Positions 45,884 through 53,934 of a stretch of 64,000 nt of DNA are shown piece after piece. The first letter of the stretch is position 1. Every line of letters begins with the position of its first letter. The notes beneath the pieces are model-generated. The model was given only the letters and a program-made list of their open reading frames with translations. It was not told the DNA's origin and made no database searches. This DNA comes from Anaerolineae bacterium (GTDB taxonomy: Bacteria; Chloroflexota; Anaerolineae; Promineifilales; Promineifilaceae): assembly GCA_030425205.1 (NCBI GenBank), contig JAUIAP010000003.1:1-64000 (forward strand). Reading direction: 5' to 3'. Both the position numbers and the translations under genes were made by a program.

Positions 45884-46357
45884 TTAGTTGCTGTCGTTGA
45901 TCTGATTTCCGCCAATGACGTCCCCATCGACAATCAATTTTCCGCCACTCTCTACCACGATTTCTACCCCGCCTTCTCTTTGTACCCCTTCCTGAAATTG
46001 ACTGACTAGTTCAGGAAGGTCAATGTCGTCCAGATCCCCTTGCAAGCGTAACGTGGTGCCATTGGGTGCTGTTAAGACGAGTAGCGTATCATTGCGATCT
46101 AGCCATTGTTGCAACCTCTCAAAGAGACTCAGCAATGCTGGGGCTGAGCTTGCCAGCGTCACTAGCAGTGATGCCCAGTTCAACCCCTCTAACCCTTTTG
46201 TGCCACCAGAAAAGATGTGGGCCGTGGAGAATTCGGCCGATTCCACCGCGCTCTCGTACAGTTCCGCCCGCAACGTCAAGTTCAGCGCCTGAACATCATT
46301 GGCATCAAACTCGCCCGACGGAATGATAATAATTTCCAGTGGTATTATTTCGGTCAT
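45884..46357 (-). CDS. EACC1-like protein (effector-associated constant component)
   Basis: A 157-residue protein. The pattern GTKGLEGLNWASLLVTLASS, a helix LFERLQQWL, then LVLTAPNGTTLRLQGDL with a closing helix matches what I recall of EACC1. That domain is found beside effector-associated domains in predicted bacterial conflict/apoptosis-like systems. The C-terminal tail VDGDVIGGNQIND resembles the Gly-Asn-rich amyloid-like or 'GDVxGG' tails in the same systems. No effector (peptidase, TIR, NB-ARC) is adjacent, so it is an orphan or remnant. The family call is from memory of the motif and is moderate. It ends close to the convergent exporter. Confidence 0.55.
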   Translation of the reverse strand: MTEIIPLEIIIIPSGEFDANDVQALNLTLRAELYESAVESAEFSTAHIFSGGTKGLEGLNWASLLVTLASSAPALLSLFERLQQWLDRNDTLLVLTAPNGTTLRLQGDLDDIDLPELVSQFQEGVQREGGVEIVVESGGKLIVDGDVIGGNQINDSN

Positions 46358-46366
46358 GATAATGCC

Positions 46367-48235
46367 TTAGTCGAGTCCTGTCTTGATGTTCTCCGCCACA
46401 TCGAGCGGAATACCCGGCACGGAACCGATCTCCTCAACGGTCGCTCGCCGAATGTCGTCCAGCGATCCAAAGCGATCCAACAGCAGTTTGCGCCGCTTGG
46501 GGCCAACCCCGTCGATACTATCTAAAATTGAGGCGACCCCTGCCTTGCCGCGCCGTTTACGATGGCTGCTGTTGGCAAAACGATGCGCCTCATCCCGCGC
46601 CCGCTGCACCAAGAACAACCCTTGTGATCGCTGTGGCAAGATGACGGGATATTTGCGATCTGGGATAAAGATCTCTTCCTCACGCTTGGCCAATGACGCG
46701 ACGGGAACTTCATCGACTAGATCAAATTCCTCTAGCACTTCCAGCGCCATCCGCAACTGCCCCTTACCCCCATCAATCAGCAACAGATCGGGCAGCAGCG
46801 ACCATGCGGTATCTTTTTTACCCATCTTGCGCACGTCGTGGAGTTCACCATTGTTCGCATCTTTGTAACGCTCAAAACGGCGCGTCAACACCTCTTTCAT
46901 GGCGCCATAATCATCATTGCCAACGGTCTGGACGTTGAACTTGCGATAGTCTCCCTTGCGCGGCGCACCCTGCACAAAAACGACCATTGACCCCACGGTG
47001 TACGTCCCCTGCGTATGCGCGATGTCATAGCATTCAATGCGGGCAGGCTGGCGGGGTAGCTTTAACGTGTCCTTAAGTTCATTCATCGCCGTCGTGTGCT
47101 TGCTCCGGTCTGATGCCCACTGCTGGCGCAACGTCTCAAGCGTATCGGCCGCATTCGTCGTTGCCATTTCGACCAACTCTTTTTTACGCCCCTGCTTCGG
47201 AACCTGAATCGTCACCTTCTGCCCGCGCTTTTGCCGCAACCACTGCTCGACAATTTTCACCTCATCAATCTCACTTTGCAGCAAAACCTCTTTTGGCACA
47301 TGGGCGGCACTGTCATAAAACTGCGTCAAAAACTCTTCCAGAATCGCCTCGTCATTTTCCCCTTCGGTATTTTCTAACAGGAAGTACTCTCGGCCGATCA
47401 TCTTGCCATAGCGGATAAAGAAAACCTGCACACAGGCGTCCCCTTCATCCCGGGCAAACGCGATCACATCTTGATCGGTATTGGCGTTGGAGAACACTTT
47501 CTGCTTGGTCACAATCGAGTCGATCGCCTTCAATTGATCACGGTAACGGGCGGCAGCTTCAAAGTCGAGATTTTCGGCCGATTTCATCATCTTTTCCCGA
47601 ATCCCATCCTGAATGTACTCCGATTTACCGTTGAGAAAATCCATCAACTGCTCAATCATGGCTCGATACTGCTCTCGATTGACCGCACCAATGCACGGTC
47701 CATTGCACAGCTTGATGTCATAATAGAGGCAGGCGCGCGGATCGTTGCCCGTAATGTTGCGGTCGCAGGTCAAATAGGGGAATACTTTGCGCAGCGTGTC
47801 AAGCGTTTGATGCACCGCCCATGCGGAGGTATAGGGGCCAAAATAGCGCGAACCATCGCGGATCATCCGCCGCGTCACCGTCACTTTGGGGAAATCATCG
47901 GCCCAATGAACGCGAATGTACGGATAGCGTTTGTCATCCTTGAGCGCGATATTATATTTCGGCTTATAGCGTTTGATCAGCGTGTTTTCAAGCAGGAGGG
48001 CTTCTAGTTCGGAATCGGTCGTGATGATTTCGATGTCGGTGATATTACCGCGTAGTCGCTCCGTTTTGATGCGATCGACCTTCTCCCGAAAATAGCTCCG
48101 TACCCGATTGCGCAGATTCTTCGCCTTGCCCACATAGATCACAACCTCATTTTTATCCTTGTGGAGATAAACGCCGGGCTTCGTCGGCAGATTGCCCAAT
48201 ATCTGTTGAATCCGTTCGGGGGGTGTGTACGCCAT
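46367..48235 (-). CDS. uvrC: excinuclease ABC subunit C
   Basis: A 622-residue nucleotide-excision-repair nuclease. It has the GIY-YIG 3'-incision domain at 15-95 (KPGVYLHKDKNEVVIYVGKA, NLRNRVRSYF), a Cys-containing segment (CDRNITGNDPRACLYYDIKLCNGPC), a UVR motif (EKMMKSAENLDFEAAARYRD), an RNase H-like 5'-incision domain (RIECYDIAHTQGTYTVGSMV, LLLIDGGKGQL) and a terminal tandem helix-hairpin-helix (VEEIGSVPGIPLDVAENI). Length is typical. The next gene, EACC1-like, begins only 9 bases downstream on the same strand. Confidence 0.97.
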   Translation of the reverse strand: MAYTPPERIQQILGNLPTKPGVYLHKDKNEVVIYVGKAKNLRNRVRSYFREKVDRIKTERLRGNITDIEIITTDSELEALLLENTLIKRYKPKYNIALKDDKRYPYIRVHWADDFPKVTVTRRMIRDGSRYFGPYTSAWAVHQTLDTLRKVFPYLTCDRNITGNDPRACLYYDIKLCNGPCIGAVNREQYRAMIEQLMDFLNGKSEYIQDGIREKMMKSAENLDFEAAARYRDQLKAIDSIVTKQKVFSNANTDQDVIAFARDEGDACVQVFFIRYGKMIGREYFLLENTEGENDEAILEEFLTQFYDSAAHVPKEVLLQSEIDEVKIVEQWLRQKRGQKVTIQVPKQGRKKELVEMATTNAADTLETLRQQWASDRSKHTTAMNELKDTLKLPRQPARIECYDIAHTQGTYTVGSMVVFVQGAPRKGDYRKFNVQTVGNDDYGAMKEVLTRRFERYKDANNGELHDVRKMGKKDTAWSLLPDLLLIDGGKGQLRMALEVLEEFDLVDEVPVASLAKREEEIFIPDRKYPVILPQRSQGLFLVQRARDEAHRFANSSHRKRRGKAGVASILDSIDGVGPKRRKLLLDRFGSLDDIRRATVEEIGSVPGIPLDVAENIKTGLD

Positions 48236-48271
48236 GTCAGAAATTATAGCAAAAATGAAACATCCGTGCGC

Positions 48272-48300
48272 TTGACGCGACTATTGGAACAGCCTAGAAT
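48272..48300 (+). promoter_or_regulatory. strong sigma-70-type promoter of the toxin-antitoxin operon
   Basis: TTGACG (48272-48277), 17 bases, TAGAAT (48295-48300). The transcript should start at about 48307-48308, on the ATG at 48308, so the mRNA is probably leaderless and the ATG at 48299 (inside the -10) cannot be used. Confidence 0.7.
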
Positions 48301-48307
48301 GATTCGT

Positions 48308-48565
48308 ATGACAACACTACAAGGCGTTTACGATGGTCAGCATACAATTCAACTATCAAGCAACTTGCCTTTACCTCCCAACACAAAAGTTGAGATATTG
48401 GTACGTGCGTTGACAACGAAAGAGAAAAAAGAACGAATGCTACAACTTCTCCTTGAACGTGGCGTAATCCAACGTATTGCCCCCGGTCATCGTGAATCGA
48501 ACTACGAGCCAATTGCATTTGAAGGCAAACCGATTTCAGAGACGGTTATTGAGGAACGGCGGTAA
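48308..48565 (+). CDS. antitoxin, AF2212/DUF104-like
   Basis: An 85-residue protein. The N-terminal LQGVYDGQHTIQLSSNLPLP followed by NTKVEILV fits the small beta-barrel AF2212 (DUF104) antitoxin pattern. The C-terminal half is a charged helix and a loose tail that could wrap the toxin. The start is taken at 48308 because the promoter -10 covers the earlier ATG. Its stop TAA overlaps the toxin ATG by one base (TAATG), which couples translation. It should neutralise the PIN toxin and repress the operon with it. Confidence 0.7.
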   Translation: MTTLQGVYDGQHTIQLSSNLPLPPNTKVEILVRALTTKEKKERMLQLLLERGVIQRIAPGHRESNYEPIAFEGKPISETVIEERR

Positions 48566-49038
48566 TGAGTTCGTTCTTTCTTGATAGTAGCGCGATTGTC
48601 AAACAGTATGTTCTCGAAGAAGGGACATCATGGGTTCAACAGTTATTTGCAGATGAGGATCACACGCTTTTTATCAGTCGAATTGCAGCGGCAGAGGTCG
48701 TTGCTGCGTTTTATCTTCGGTTGCGAGTTGGAACACTTGGGCAAATAAGAGCGGCACAGGCGACGACTGAATTTCAACGTGACCTCCTGCAGCTGTTTCA
48801 AATTGTTGATGTCACCGAATTTATCATTGCAGCGGCGATGCGTCTTATCGAGCAACACACGTTACGTGGTTATGATGCAGTTCAGTTAGCGACGGCGCAG
48901 TTTGTACAGTCAAACCTACACGATATTGGTGAAACTGAGCCGATTTTTGTCGGAGCAGATCGCCGACTAAACAAAGTCGCAATGCAATGTGGGTTTGACG
49001 TAATCAATCCTTCAAAAATAGGAGAGGATGGACAATAA
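48565..49038 (+). CDS. vapC: PIN-domain toxin (VapC-like ribonuclease)
   Basis: A 157-residue PIN domain. The acidic metal-binding residues are D7 (FFLDSSAIVK), E44 (AAAEVVAAF), D104 (LRGYDAVQLA) and D132 (VGADRRLN), so the active site looks complete. VapC toxins cut tRNA or rRNA and stop translation. The gene overlaps the upstream antitoxin by one base. The pair sits between uvrC and clpB, and its base composition, less GC-rich than its neighbours, may point to recent acquisition. No TCGGCCGA occurs in either gene. Confidence 0.88.
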   Translation: MSSFFLDSSAIVKQYVLEEGTSWVQQLFADEDHTLFISRIAAAEVVAAFYLRLRVGTLGQIRAAQATTEFQRDLLQLFQIVDVTEFIIAAAMRLIEQHTLRGYDAVQLATAQFVQSNLHDIGETEPIFVGADRRLNKVAMQCGFDVINPSKIGEDGQ

Positions 49039-49064
49039 GCGTCCGCTTTAGTCCATCCAACAAC

Positions 49065-51662
49065 CTAAATTACCACTTCCCCTTCCAAAACAGGAACGCC
49101 CTTCTCAAAAACCAACCCATCCGAATCGACATCGATCTTGATGATGTCGCCATCGCGGAACTGTCCTTCGAGAATAGCGAGTGCCAGCGGGTCGGCGACG
49201 AGCCGCTGCACCGTGCGCTTGAGCGGACGTGCGCCGTAGGCGGGGTCATACCCCTCTGTTGCGAGATATGCCTTTGCATCTTGCGTCACGTCGAGTGCGA
49301 TGGCACGATCGTCCAACATGCGTTGCAAACGTGCCAACTGGATGTCGATAATCTCTTTCAGGTCATCGAGCGACAGCGCGCTAAAGGTGATGATGTCGTC
49401 GATGCGGTTGAGAAATTCGGGACGGAAATGTTGGCGCAAAGCCGCCATTGCCGCATCGGGATTGTAGCTATCGCCCTGCAAAAATTGGCTGCCGATATTA
49501 CTCGTCATGATGACGACGGTGTTCTTAAAGTTGACCGTGCGCCCTTGCGAATCGGTTAAGCGGCCATCATCCAACAGTTGCAGCAGCGTATTGAACACGT
49601 CTGGATGCGCCTTTTCGATTTCGTCAAACAGCACGACGCTGTACGGTCGACGGCGCACCTGTTCTGTTAGTTGTCCACCCTCGTCATAGCCGATGTAGCC
49701 GGGAGGCGCACCGATCAGGCGGCTCACAGCATGACGTTCCTGATATTCGCTCATGTCGATGCGCACGATGTTGTCGTCGTCATCGAACAGGAATTCGGCA
49801 AGGGCGCGGGCGAGTTCTGTTTTGCCGACGCCAGTGGGGCCTAAGAAGATGAAGGAGCCAATCGGCCGATTTCGATCACTCAACCCCGCCCGACTTCTCC
49901 GCACCGCATTCGCCACTGCCTTAATCGCATCTTCCTGTCCAACCACACGACGATGCAGACGCCCTTCCATCCGCAGCAACTTTTCAACCTCGCCCTCAAC
50001 CAGCTTACTGACGGGCACACCTGTCCAGTTGCTCACAATGCTGGCAATATCTTCGCCGTCAACTTCTTCTTTCAGCAACGCGCCATCTTGTTGCAACTCA
50101 CCCAGCCGTGACTCTTTTTCGCGCAACTGTTTCTCAAGCTCCGTCATCGTGCCATAGCGCAACTGTGCGGCCTTGTTCAAGTCAAAGTCACGTTCGGCCT
50201 GTTCGATCTGCGTGCGCGTTTCGTCCATCTTCTCCTTGATGCCGCGGACCTCGTCGATCGCGCCTTTTTCCGTCTCCCACTGAGCGCGTAACGCATTGGC
50301 GTTTTCCTTCAATTCGGCAATTTCGCCTTCAATTGCGGCGACGCGCGTCTTGCTGGCATCATCTCGCTCTTTTTTCAACGCCTCACGCTCAATCTCAAGC
50401 TGCAAAATTTGGCGATCGACCTTGTCAAGCGCATCAGGCTTGCTGTCAATTGCCATTTTGAGTCGGCTGGCCGCTTCATCGATCAAGTCGATCGCCTTGT
50501 CGGGCAGTTGTCTGTCCGTGATGTAGCGATGGGACAATTGCGCCGCGGCGATCACCGCGCTGTCCTGAATGCGCACGCCGTGATGTACCTCATAGCGTTC
50601 TTTTAAGCCGCGCAAAATTGAAATAGTATCCTCAACGCTTGGCTCTTCGACAAAAACGGGCTGAAACCGTCGCTCCAGCGCAGGGTCTTTTTCGATATAT
50701 TTGCGATATTCGTCAAGTGTCGTTGCGCCAACGGTGCGCAGTTCGCCGCGGGCCAACATCGGCTTGAGCATGTTGCTCGCATCCATCGACCCTTCGCTTG
50801 CGCCCGCGCCTACGACGGTGTGTAACTCGTCGATAAACAGAATGATCTTGCCGTCGCTATCGGCGATCTCTTTGAGAACCGCTTTGAGACGTTCCTCGAA
50901 CTCCCCGCGAAACTTTGCGCCAGCGACCAAAGAAGCCATGTCCAGCGCGAACACGTCCTTGTTTTTCATCCCTTCAGGAACGTCACCCTTTACGATGCGC
51001 TGCGCCAATCCTTCTGCGATGGCCGTTTTACCGACACCCGCTTCACCGATCAGCACGGGGTTATTCTTGGTGCGTCGGCTGAGAACTTGGATCACGCGAC
51101 GGATGATCTCGTCACGCCCAATTACGGGATCGAGCTTGCCCAGTCGGGCCATTTGCGTCAGATCACGCCCATACTTTTGCAACGCTTCATAGGTCGATTC
51201 GGGATTTTGATTGGTAATGCGTTGGCCGCCGCGAATTTGCGTGAGTGCTTGCAGGACGTTGTTTTCATCAATGCCCAGCTCTTGCAAAAATGCTAAGTTG
51301 CGGATTTTGGCTTGTAGCAATCCGAGCAGCAGGTGTTCGGTGCTGGTGTAGTCGTCCTTCATGTTGGCTGCAACACGTTCGGCCGAATTCACCACGTTGA
51401 CAAACTCTCGGCTCATGTTGACCTGCTTCGACGAGCCATAAGAACGCGCCAGCTTACCCAGCTCCTGCTCAATCCGCCCTGCGAAGGCAGAAACATTGCC
51501 GCCAATGCGGTTGATAATTTGTGGAACAACGCCACCCTCTTGCGTCACTAAGGTCGCTAAGAGATGGAGCGGTTCTATTTGATTATGGTTGCGTTCCTCA
51601 GCAAGCTGTTGTGCCGCGAGAATCGCCTCCTGTGCTTTTTGTGTAAATTTATTTAAGTTCAT
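49065..51662 (-). CDS. clpB: ATP-dependent disaggregase ClpB
   Basis: An 865-residue Hsp100 protein. The double-Clp N domain is at 1-145, AAA-1 has Walker [15 protein letters not shown] (near 205), a long coiled-coil middle domain covers about 405-525, AAA-2 has Walker [15 protein letters not shown], and the C-terminal D2-small domain ends in [15 protein letters not shown]. It unfolds aggregates together with DnaK. The middle domain separates it from ClpA/ClpC. It stands alone with a 265-base upstream spacer that has a direct repeat (51693-51724) instead of a recognisable CIRCE element. Confidence 0.97.
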   Translation of the reverse strand: MNLNKFTQKAQEAILAAQQLAEERNHNQIEPLHLLATLVTQEGGVVPQIINRIGGNVSAFAGRIEQELGKLARSYGSSKQVNMSREFVNVVNSAERVAANMKDDYTSTEHLLLGLLQAKIRNLAFLQELGIDENNVLQALTQIRGGQRITNQNPESTYEALQKYGRDLTQMARLGKLDPVIGRDEIIRRVIQVLSRRTKNNPVLIGEAGVGKTAIAEGLAQRIVKGDVPEGMKNKDVFALDMASLVAGAKFRGEFEERLKAVLKEIADSDGKIILFIDELHTVVGAGASEGSMDASNMLKPMLARGELRTVGATTLDEYRKYIEKDPALERRFQPVFVEEPSVEDTISILRGLKERYEVHHGVRIQDSAVIAAAQLSHRYITDRQLPDKAIDLIDEAASRLKMAIDSKPDALDKVDRQILQLEIEREALKKERDDASKTRVAAIEGEIAELKENANALRAQWETEKGAIDEVRGIKEKMDETRTQIEQAERDFDLNKAAQLRYGTMTELEKQLREKESRLGELQQDGALLKEEVDGEDIASIVSNWTGVPVSKLVEGEVEKLLRMEGRLHRRVVGQEDAIKAVANAVRRSRAGLSDRNRPIGSFIFLGPTGVGKTELARALAEFLFDDDDNIVRIDMSEYQERHAVSRLIGAPPGYIGYDEGGQLTEQVRRRPYSVVLFDEIEKAHPDVFNTLLQLLDDGRLTDSQGRTVNFKNTVVIMTSNIGSQFLQGDSYNPDAAMAALRQHFRPEFLNRIDDIITFSALSLDDLKEIIDIQLARLQRMLDDRAIALDVTQDAKAYLATEGYDPAYGARPLKRTVQRLVADPLALAILEGQFRDGDIIKIDVDSDGLVFEKGVPVLEGEVVI

Positions 51663-51692
51663 TTTGTGAATCCTCCACCATTTTCTCGGCGA

Positions 51693-51724
51693 TCCTCAAG
51701 CGTTTTGTTCTCGGTCGTCAAGCG
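51693..51724 (-). promoter_or_regulatory. direct repeat upstream of clpB
   Basis: TCCTCAAGCG (51693-51702) and TCGTCAAGCG (51715-51724) are 22 bases apart, two helical turns, 31-62 bases before the clpB start. On the minus strand they read CGCTTGA, close to half of an HspR (HAIR) site but in direct, not inverted, order. Confidence 0.35.
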
Positions 51725-51927
51725 AGGTTTTCGCCATTAGTTATAGTAAGCCGTTCACATCAGAACTACATAATGACAGAATTAGACAAGGATTAGTTTT
51801 AGTAAAGTCGCAATATGCCAATGAATATGCCGCTGTGTTAACACAACCTTGATGCAAAATGTTTAGATTGAATAGTGTAAACAAACGTATTATCAATTTT
51901 GACAATACCCAGAAAGGAGCTTAAACC

Positions 51928-52089
51928 ATGTTACGTTACGCTATTATCTTCTTCGTGATCGCCATCATCGCTGCCATCTTTGGCTTTGGCGGGATCGCTT
52001 CCGGTGCAGAGAGCATCGCACGCATTCTCTTCTACATCTTCATCATTCTATTCGTCGTTGGATTGGTGATGAACTTCTTGCGTGGGTAA
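51928..52089 (+). CDS. small DUF1328-type membrane protein, 53 residues
   Basis: [20 protein letters not shown] is followed by [20 protein letters not shown] and [13 protein letters not shown]. The two membrane helices with the [12 protein letters not shown] turn are typical of the DUF1328 family (YtjA-like), whose members are envelope-stress-related but undefined. A strong AAAGGAG lies 8 bases before the ATG. It is divergent from clpB, with 265 bases between, and convergent with the gene at 52111. Confidence 0.88.
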   Translation: MLRYAIIFFVIAIIAAIFGFGGIASGAESIARILFYIFIILFVVGLVMNFLRG

Positions 52090-52110
52090 GTGAACCATGC
52101 ATTCAACCCA

Positions 52111-52842
52111 TCATTTGACTTCAGACACCTCGATCTCGATAGAGTCTGAAGTCAATTGTTCTTCAATCGCCGCATCAATCAGTTGAGCGGCGATTTTGTA
52201 TTTACCCACCTCATCGAGCGGCAGGTCATAAGACCATGTCGCGTTTTCATCGGCAGTTGCCACATCAAAAATGCGATCGTTGAGCAAGATGCCGACGACG
52301 CTGCCTGCATCGGCCGATCCCGTCAACAACACATCCCCTCCAAAAAAATTAGCGGGAAGGACGGGCATTGCTAACGTCGGCATATTGGGGATTGGTCTAA
52401 CTTCAACGAGCAGCGGCTCGCTTTCGGCCGAAATTCTCCCCGCCCCATCGATGGCTACTGCCGTCCACTGAAATTGCCCCGTTGCCGTCAACGCGACTGT
52501 AAACGACCAGTTCCCCGCAGCGTCAACGACCGCTTTGCCATGTTCGAGACCTGACTGAAACAGGCTAATGACATGATCAGGTGTACCGCTGCCACGCAAG
52601 GTGAGCGACGAATTGACGATAAGCGGCGCATGGGAGTCGAGCAAGAGGGTTGGTGGCGTGATGATAGTTTCTGTCGGCGCTGGACTGGACAGGGGTGTCG
52701 GAACAATTGCGCGAACGGGCTGCGTCAACCCATCGGAACCCCATTGTGTGACGCCCACCGCAATCGCCAACAGCAGCAGGACACCCCACTTGAACAGGTT
52801 GTAACGCCACACCTCATGCTGCAGTCTGCCCTGCACGTTCAT
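52111..52842 (-). CDS. membrane-anchored protein with Ig-like domains
   Basis: This 243-residue protein has an N-terminal membrane helix (about 16-32), a Pro/Thr-rich linker (VPTPLSSPAPTETIITPP) and two bacterial Ig-like domains: LTLRGSGTPDHVISLFQSGL with NWSFTVALTATG, and LLTGSADAGSVVGILLNDRI with TWSYDLPLDEVG. The repeats share the 'G-(S/T)-A-x-G-x-V-x-(I/L)' and 'W-(S/T)-(F/Y)' pattern of adhesin-like modules. The start ATG overlaps the stop of the upstream gene at 52839-52842, so the pair is co-translated. The function is presumably structural or LysM-type accessory; no LysM is seen here. Confidence 0.75.
   Translation of the reverse strand: MNVQGRLQHEVWRYNLFKWGVLLLLAIAVGVTQWGSDGLTQPVRAIVPTPLSSPAPTETIITPPTLLLDSHAPLIVNSSLTLRGSGTPDHVISLFQSGLEHGKAVVDAAGNWSFTVALTATGQFQWTAVAIDGAGRISAESEPLLVEVRPIPNMPTLAMPVLPANFFGGDVLLTGSADAGSVVGILLNDRIFDVATADENATWSYDLPLDEVGKYKIAAQLIDAAIEEQLTSDSIEIEVSEVK
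52115..52155. terminator. 12-bp inverted repeat at the 3' end of the 52111 gene
   Basis: TTGACTTCAGAC (52115-52126) and GTCTGAAGTCAA (52144-52155) form a perfect 12-bp stem inside the coding end of the minus-strand gene. It may end the short plus-strand transcript of the 53-residue protein, since it is followed by TTGTT, or stabilise the 3' end. Confidence 0.45.
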
Positions 52843-53279
52843 GCGGCCTCATCCGCAGATCGTTTGAACGCATCGCGCTCGTCAACCGTCTGTGCCGCGG
52901 CCGCTATAAAGTCGTTTAATTTGGTATCGCTGGGTTTTTCGCTGTCGCGGCTATATATGGAGGAAATCTCCCTCATATTTTCCCCCCTGGATGCTGCAAT
53001 CATCGCGAGTTGCGCCCGCAAATTCTCAATTTCACGACGTGAATCGTATAACGTCGCGTTGAGCGCACGATTTTGCGTTGTCAGTTCCGATAGCTCGACA
53101 TCCAACAGGTTGATGTGTTGACGCGCCGTCGCCAAGCTCAAATTGGCATCCGCTAGCTGCTTGCTCGTCATCCCTGCTGCGCTGTTACCCCGTCGCCAGA
53201 AGAATACGTCGATCAATAATTCGATTAGCCAACCCACGAAAAGGCCAATCACCAACCCGGCAAGAAAGGTCTGCTCCAT
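52839..53279 (-). CDS. single-TM coiled-coil membrane protein
   Basis: A 146-residue protein. It starts at MEQTFLAGLVIGLFVGWLIE (membrane helix 5-27), followed by a basic RR and a coiled coil (about 40-105: LADANLSLATARQHINLLDV, ELSELTTQNRALNATL, REIENLRAQL). An acidic-polar tail follows. The start at 53279 has AGGAG 7 bases upstream and is preferred over the in-frame ATG at 53300. It overlaps the next gene by 4 bases. It resembles the short membrane coiled-coil partners of LysM/Ig proteins; a cell-envelope scaffold role is a guess. Confidence 0.72.
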   Translation of the reverse strand: MEQTFLAGLVIGLFVGWLIELLIDVFFWRRGNSAAGMTSKQLADANLSLATARQHINLLDVELSELTTQNRALNATLYDSRREIENLRAQLAMIAASRGENMREISSIYSRDSEKPSDTKLNDFIAAAAQTVDERDAFKRSADEAA

Positions 53280-53497
53280 CTCTATGCTCCTATTTCTCAA
53301 TGTGGTGCTGCTGGGAGGCGAAACGGCTGCCCGTATTCATGGCGGAGTATAGGGCAAAGTGAATTATCTTTCCAGATTTATTTTTTTGAGAGGGTCTATT
53401 GGGGGGTGGTTCGCAAAAGTTGACGGCTGCAGAAGTGGTGCCTGAAAGCGACGTATCATGCACCACGTTTATCGTATTGTCTCAGGTTTATTGTTGA

Positions 53498-53728
53498 CTA
53501 AAAATCATCATCCCAGTCGTCATCGTCGTCATCATCCCAACTGTCATTATCATCTTCATATGCCCAATCGAGTTTGAGGGGGTTGAGGCGCACGACGATC
53601 AGGCTGGATTCACATTCTTCGCAGATGATCTCTTCATCTAATTCAGGGCGACTTTCAAGATAGAGGGCTGCGCCACAATCTGGGCAGCTTGTACGAATAC
53701 GGGTGTTAGGTTTCTTTTTTGCTTTCAT
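53498..53728 (-). CDS. LysW-like zinc ribbon with acidic Asp-rich tail
   Basis: A 76-residue protein. The basic start MKAKKKPNTR is followed by a zinc ribbon with C15/C18 and C36/C39 (CPDCGAALYLE, IICEECESSLIV), the VVRLNPLKLDWA strand and a tail of Trp spaced in Asp (SWDDDDDDDWDDDF). The ribbon and NPLKLDWA segment match LysW, the amino-group carrier of lysine/arginine synthesis. LysW, however, ends in EDWGE with an essential C-terminal Glu, and this one ends in Phe. It may be a LysW-derived carrier or a nucleic-acid/protein-binding variant. No lysine genes are nearby. Confidence 0.75.
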   Translation of the reverse strand: MKAKKKPNTRIRTSCPDCGAALYLESRPELDEEIICEECESSLIVVRLNPLKLDWAYEDDNDSWDDDDDDDWDDDF

Positions 53729-53797
53729 GCGAATTCTCTTATTTCATTTGAAATAGCTTCAGTGCGACAATTCTAAAATGGGAAAATGGGTGATAAA

Positions 53798-53805
53798 TCG
53801 GCCGA
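53798..53805. repeat. intergenic TCGGCCGA copy
   Basis: ATCGGCCGAT in the spacer between the LysW-like gene and the carboxypeptidase; a non-coding member of the dispersed palindrome family. Confidence 0.9.
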
Positions 53806-53817
53806 TTGTCCTAAATC

Positions 53818-53839
53818 ATCTACGTCAAATGACGTAGAT
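53818..53839. promoter_or_regulatory. perfect 10-bp inverted repeat between two TCGGCCGA copies
   Basis: ATCTACGTCA-AA-TGACGTAGAT lies in the spacer upstream of the M14 carboxypeptidase, with TCGGCCGA at 53798 and 53873 on either side. It could be an operator or a terminator-like hairpin. Confidence 0.45.
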
Positions 53840-53872
53840 ATGTTGTCATGTATGGAGGAATAGGGTGAGTTT

Positions 53873-53880
53873 TCGGCCGA
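53873..53880. repeat. intergenic TCGGCCGA copy
   Basis: TTCGGCCGAA, 75 bases downstream of the copy at 53798, in the same spacer. Confidence 0.9.
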
Positions 53881-53934
53881 ACTCGCTTAAAATCCACAGA
53901 AATTGTGTTCAACCTTAAGGGAAAAAACAGCCCC

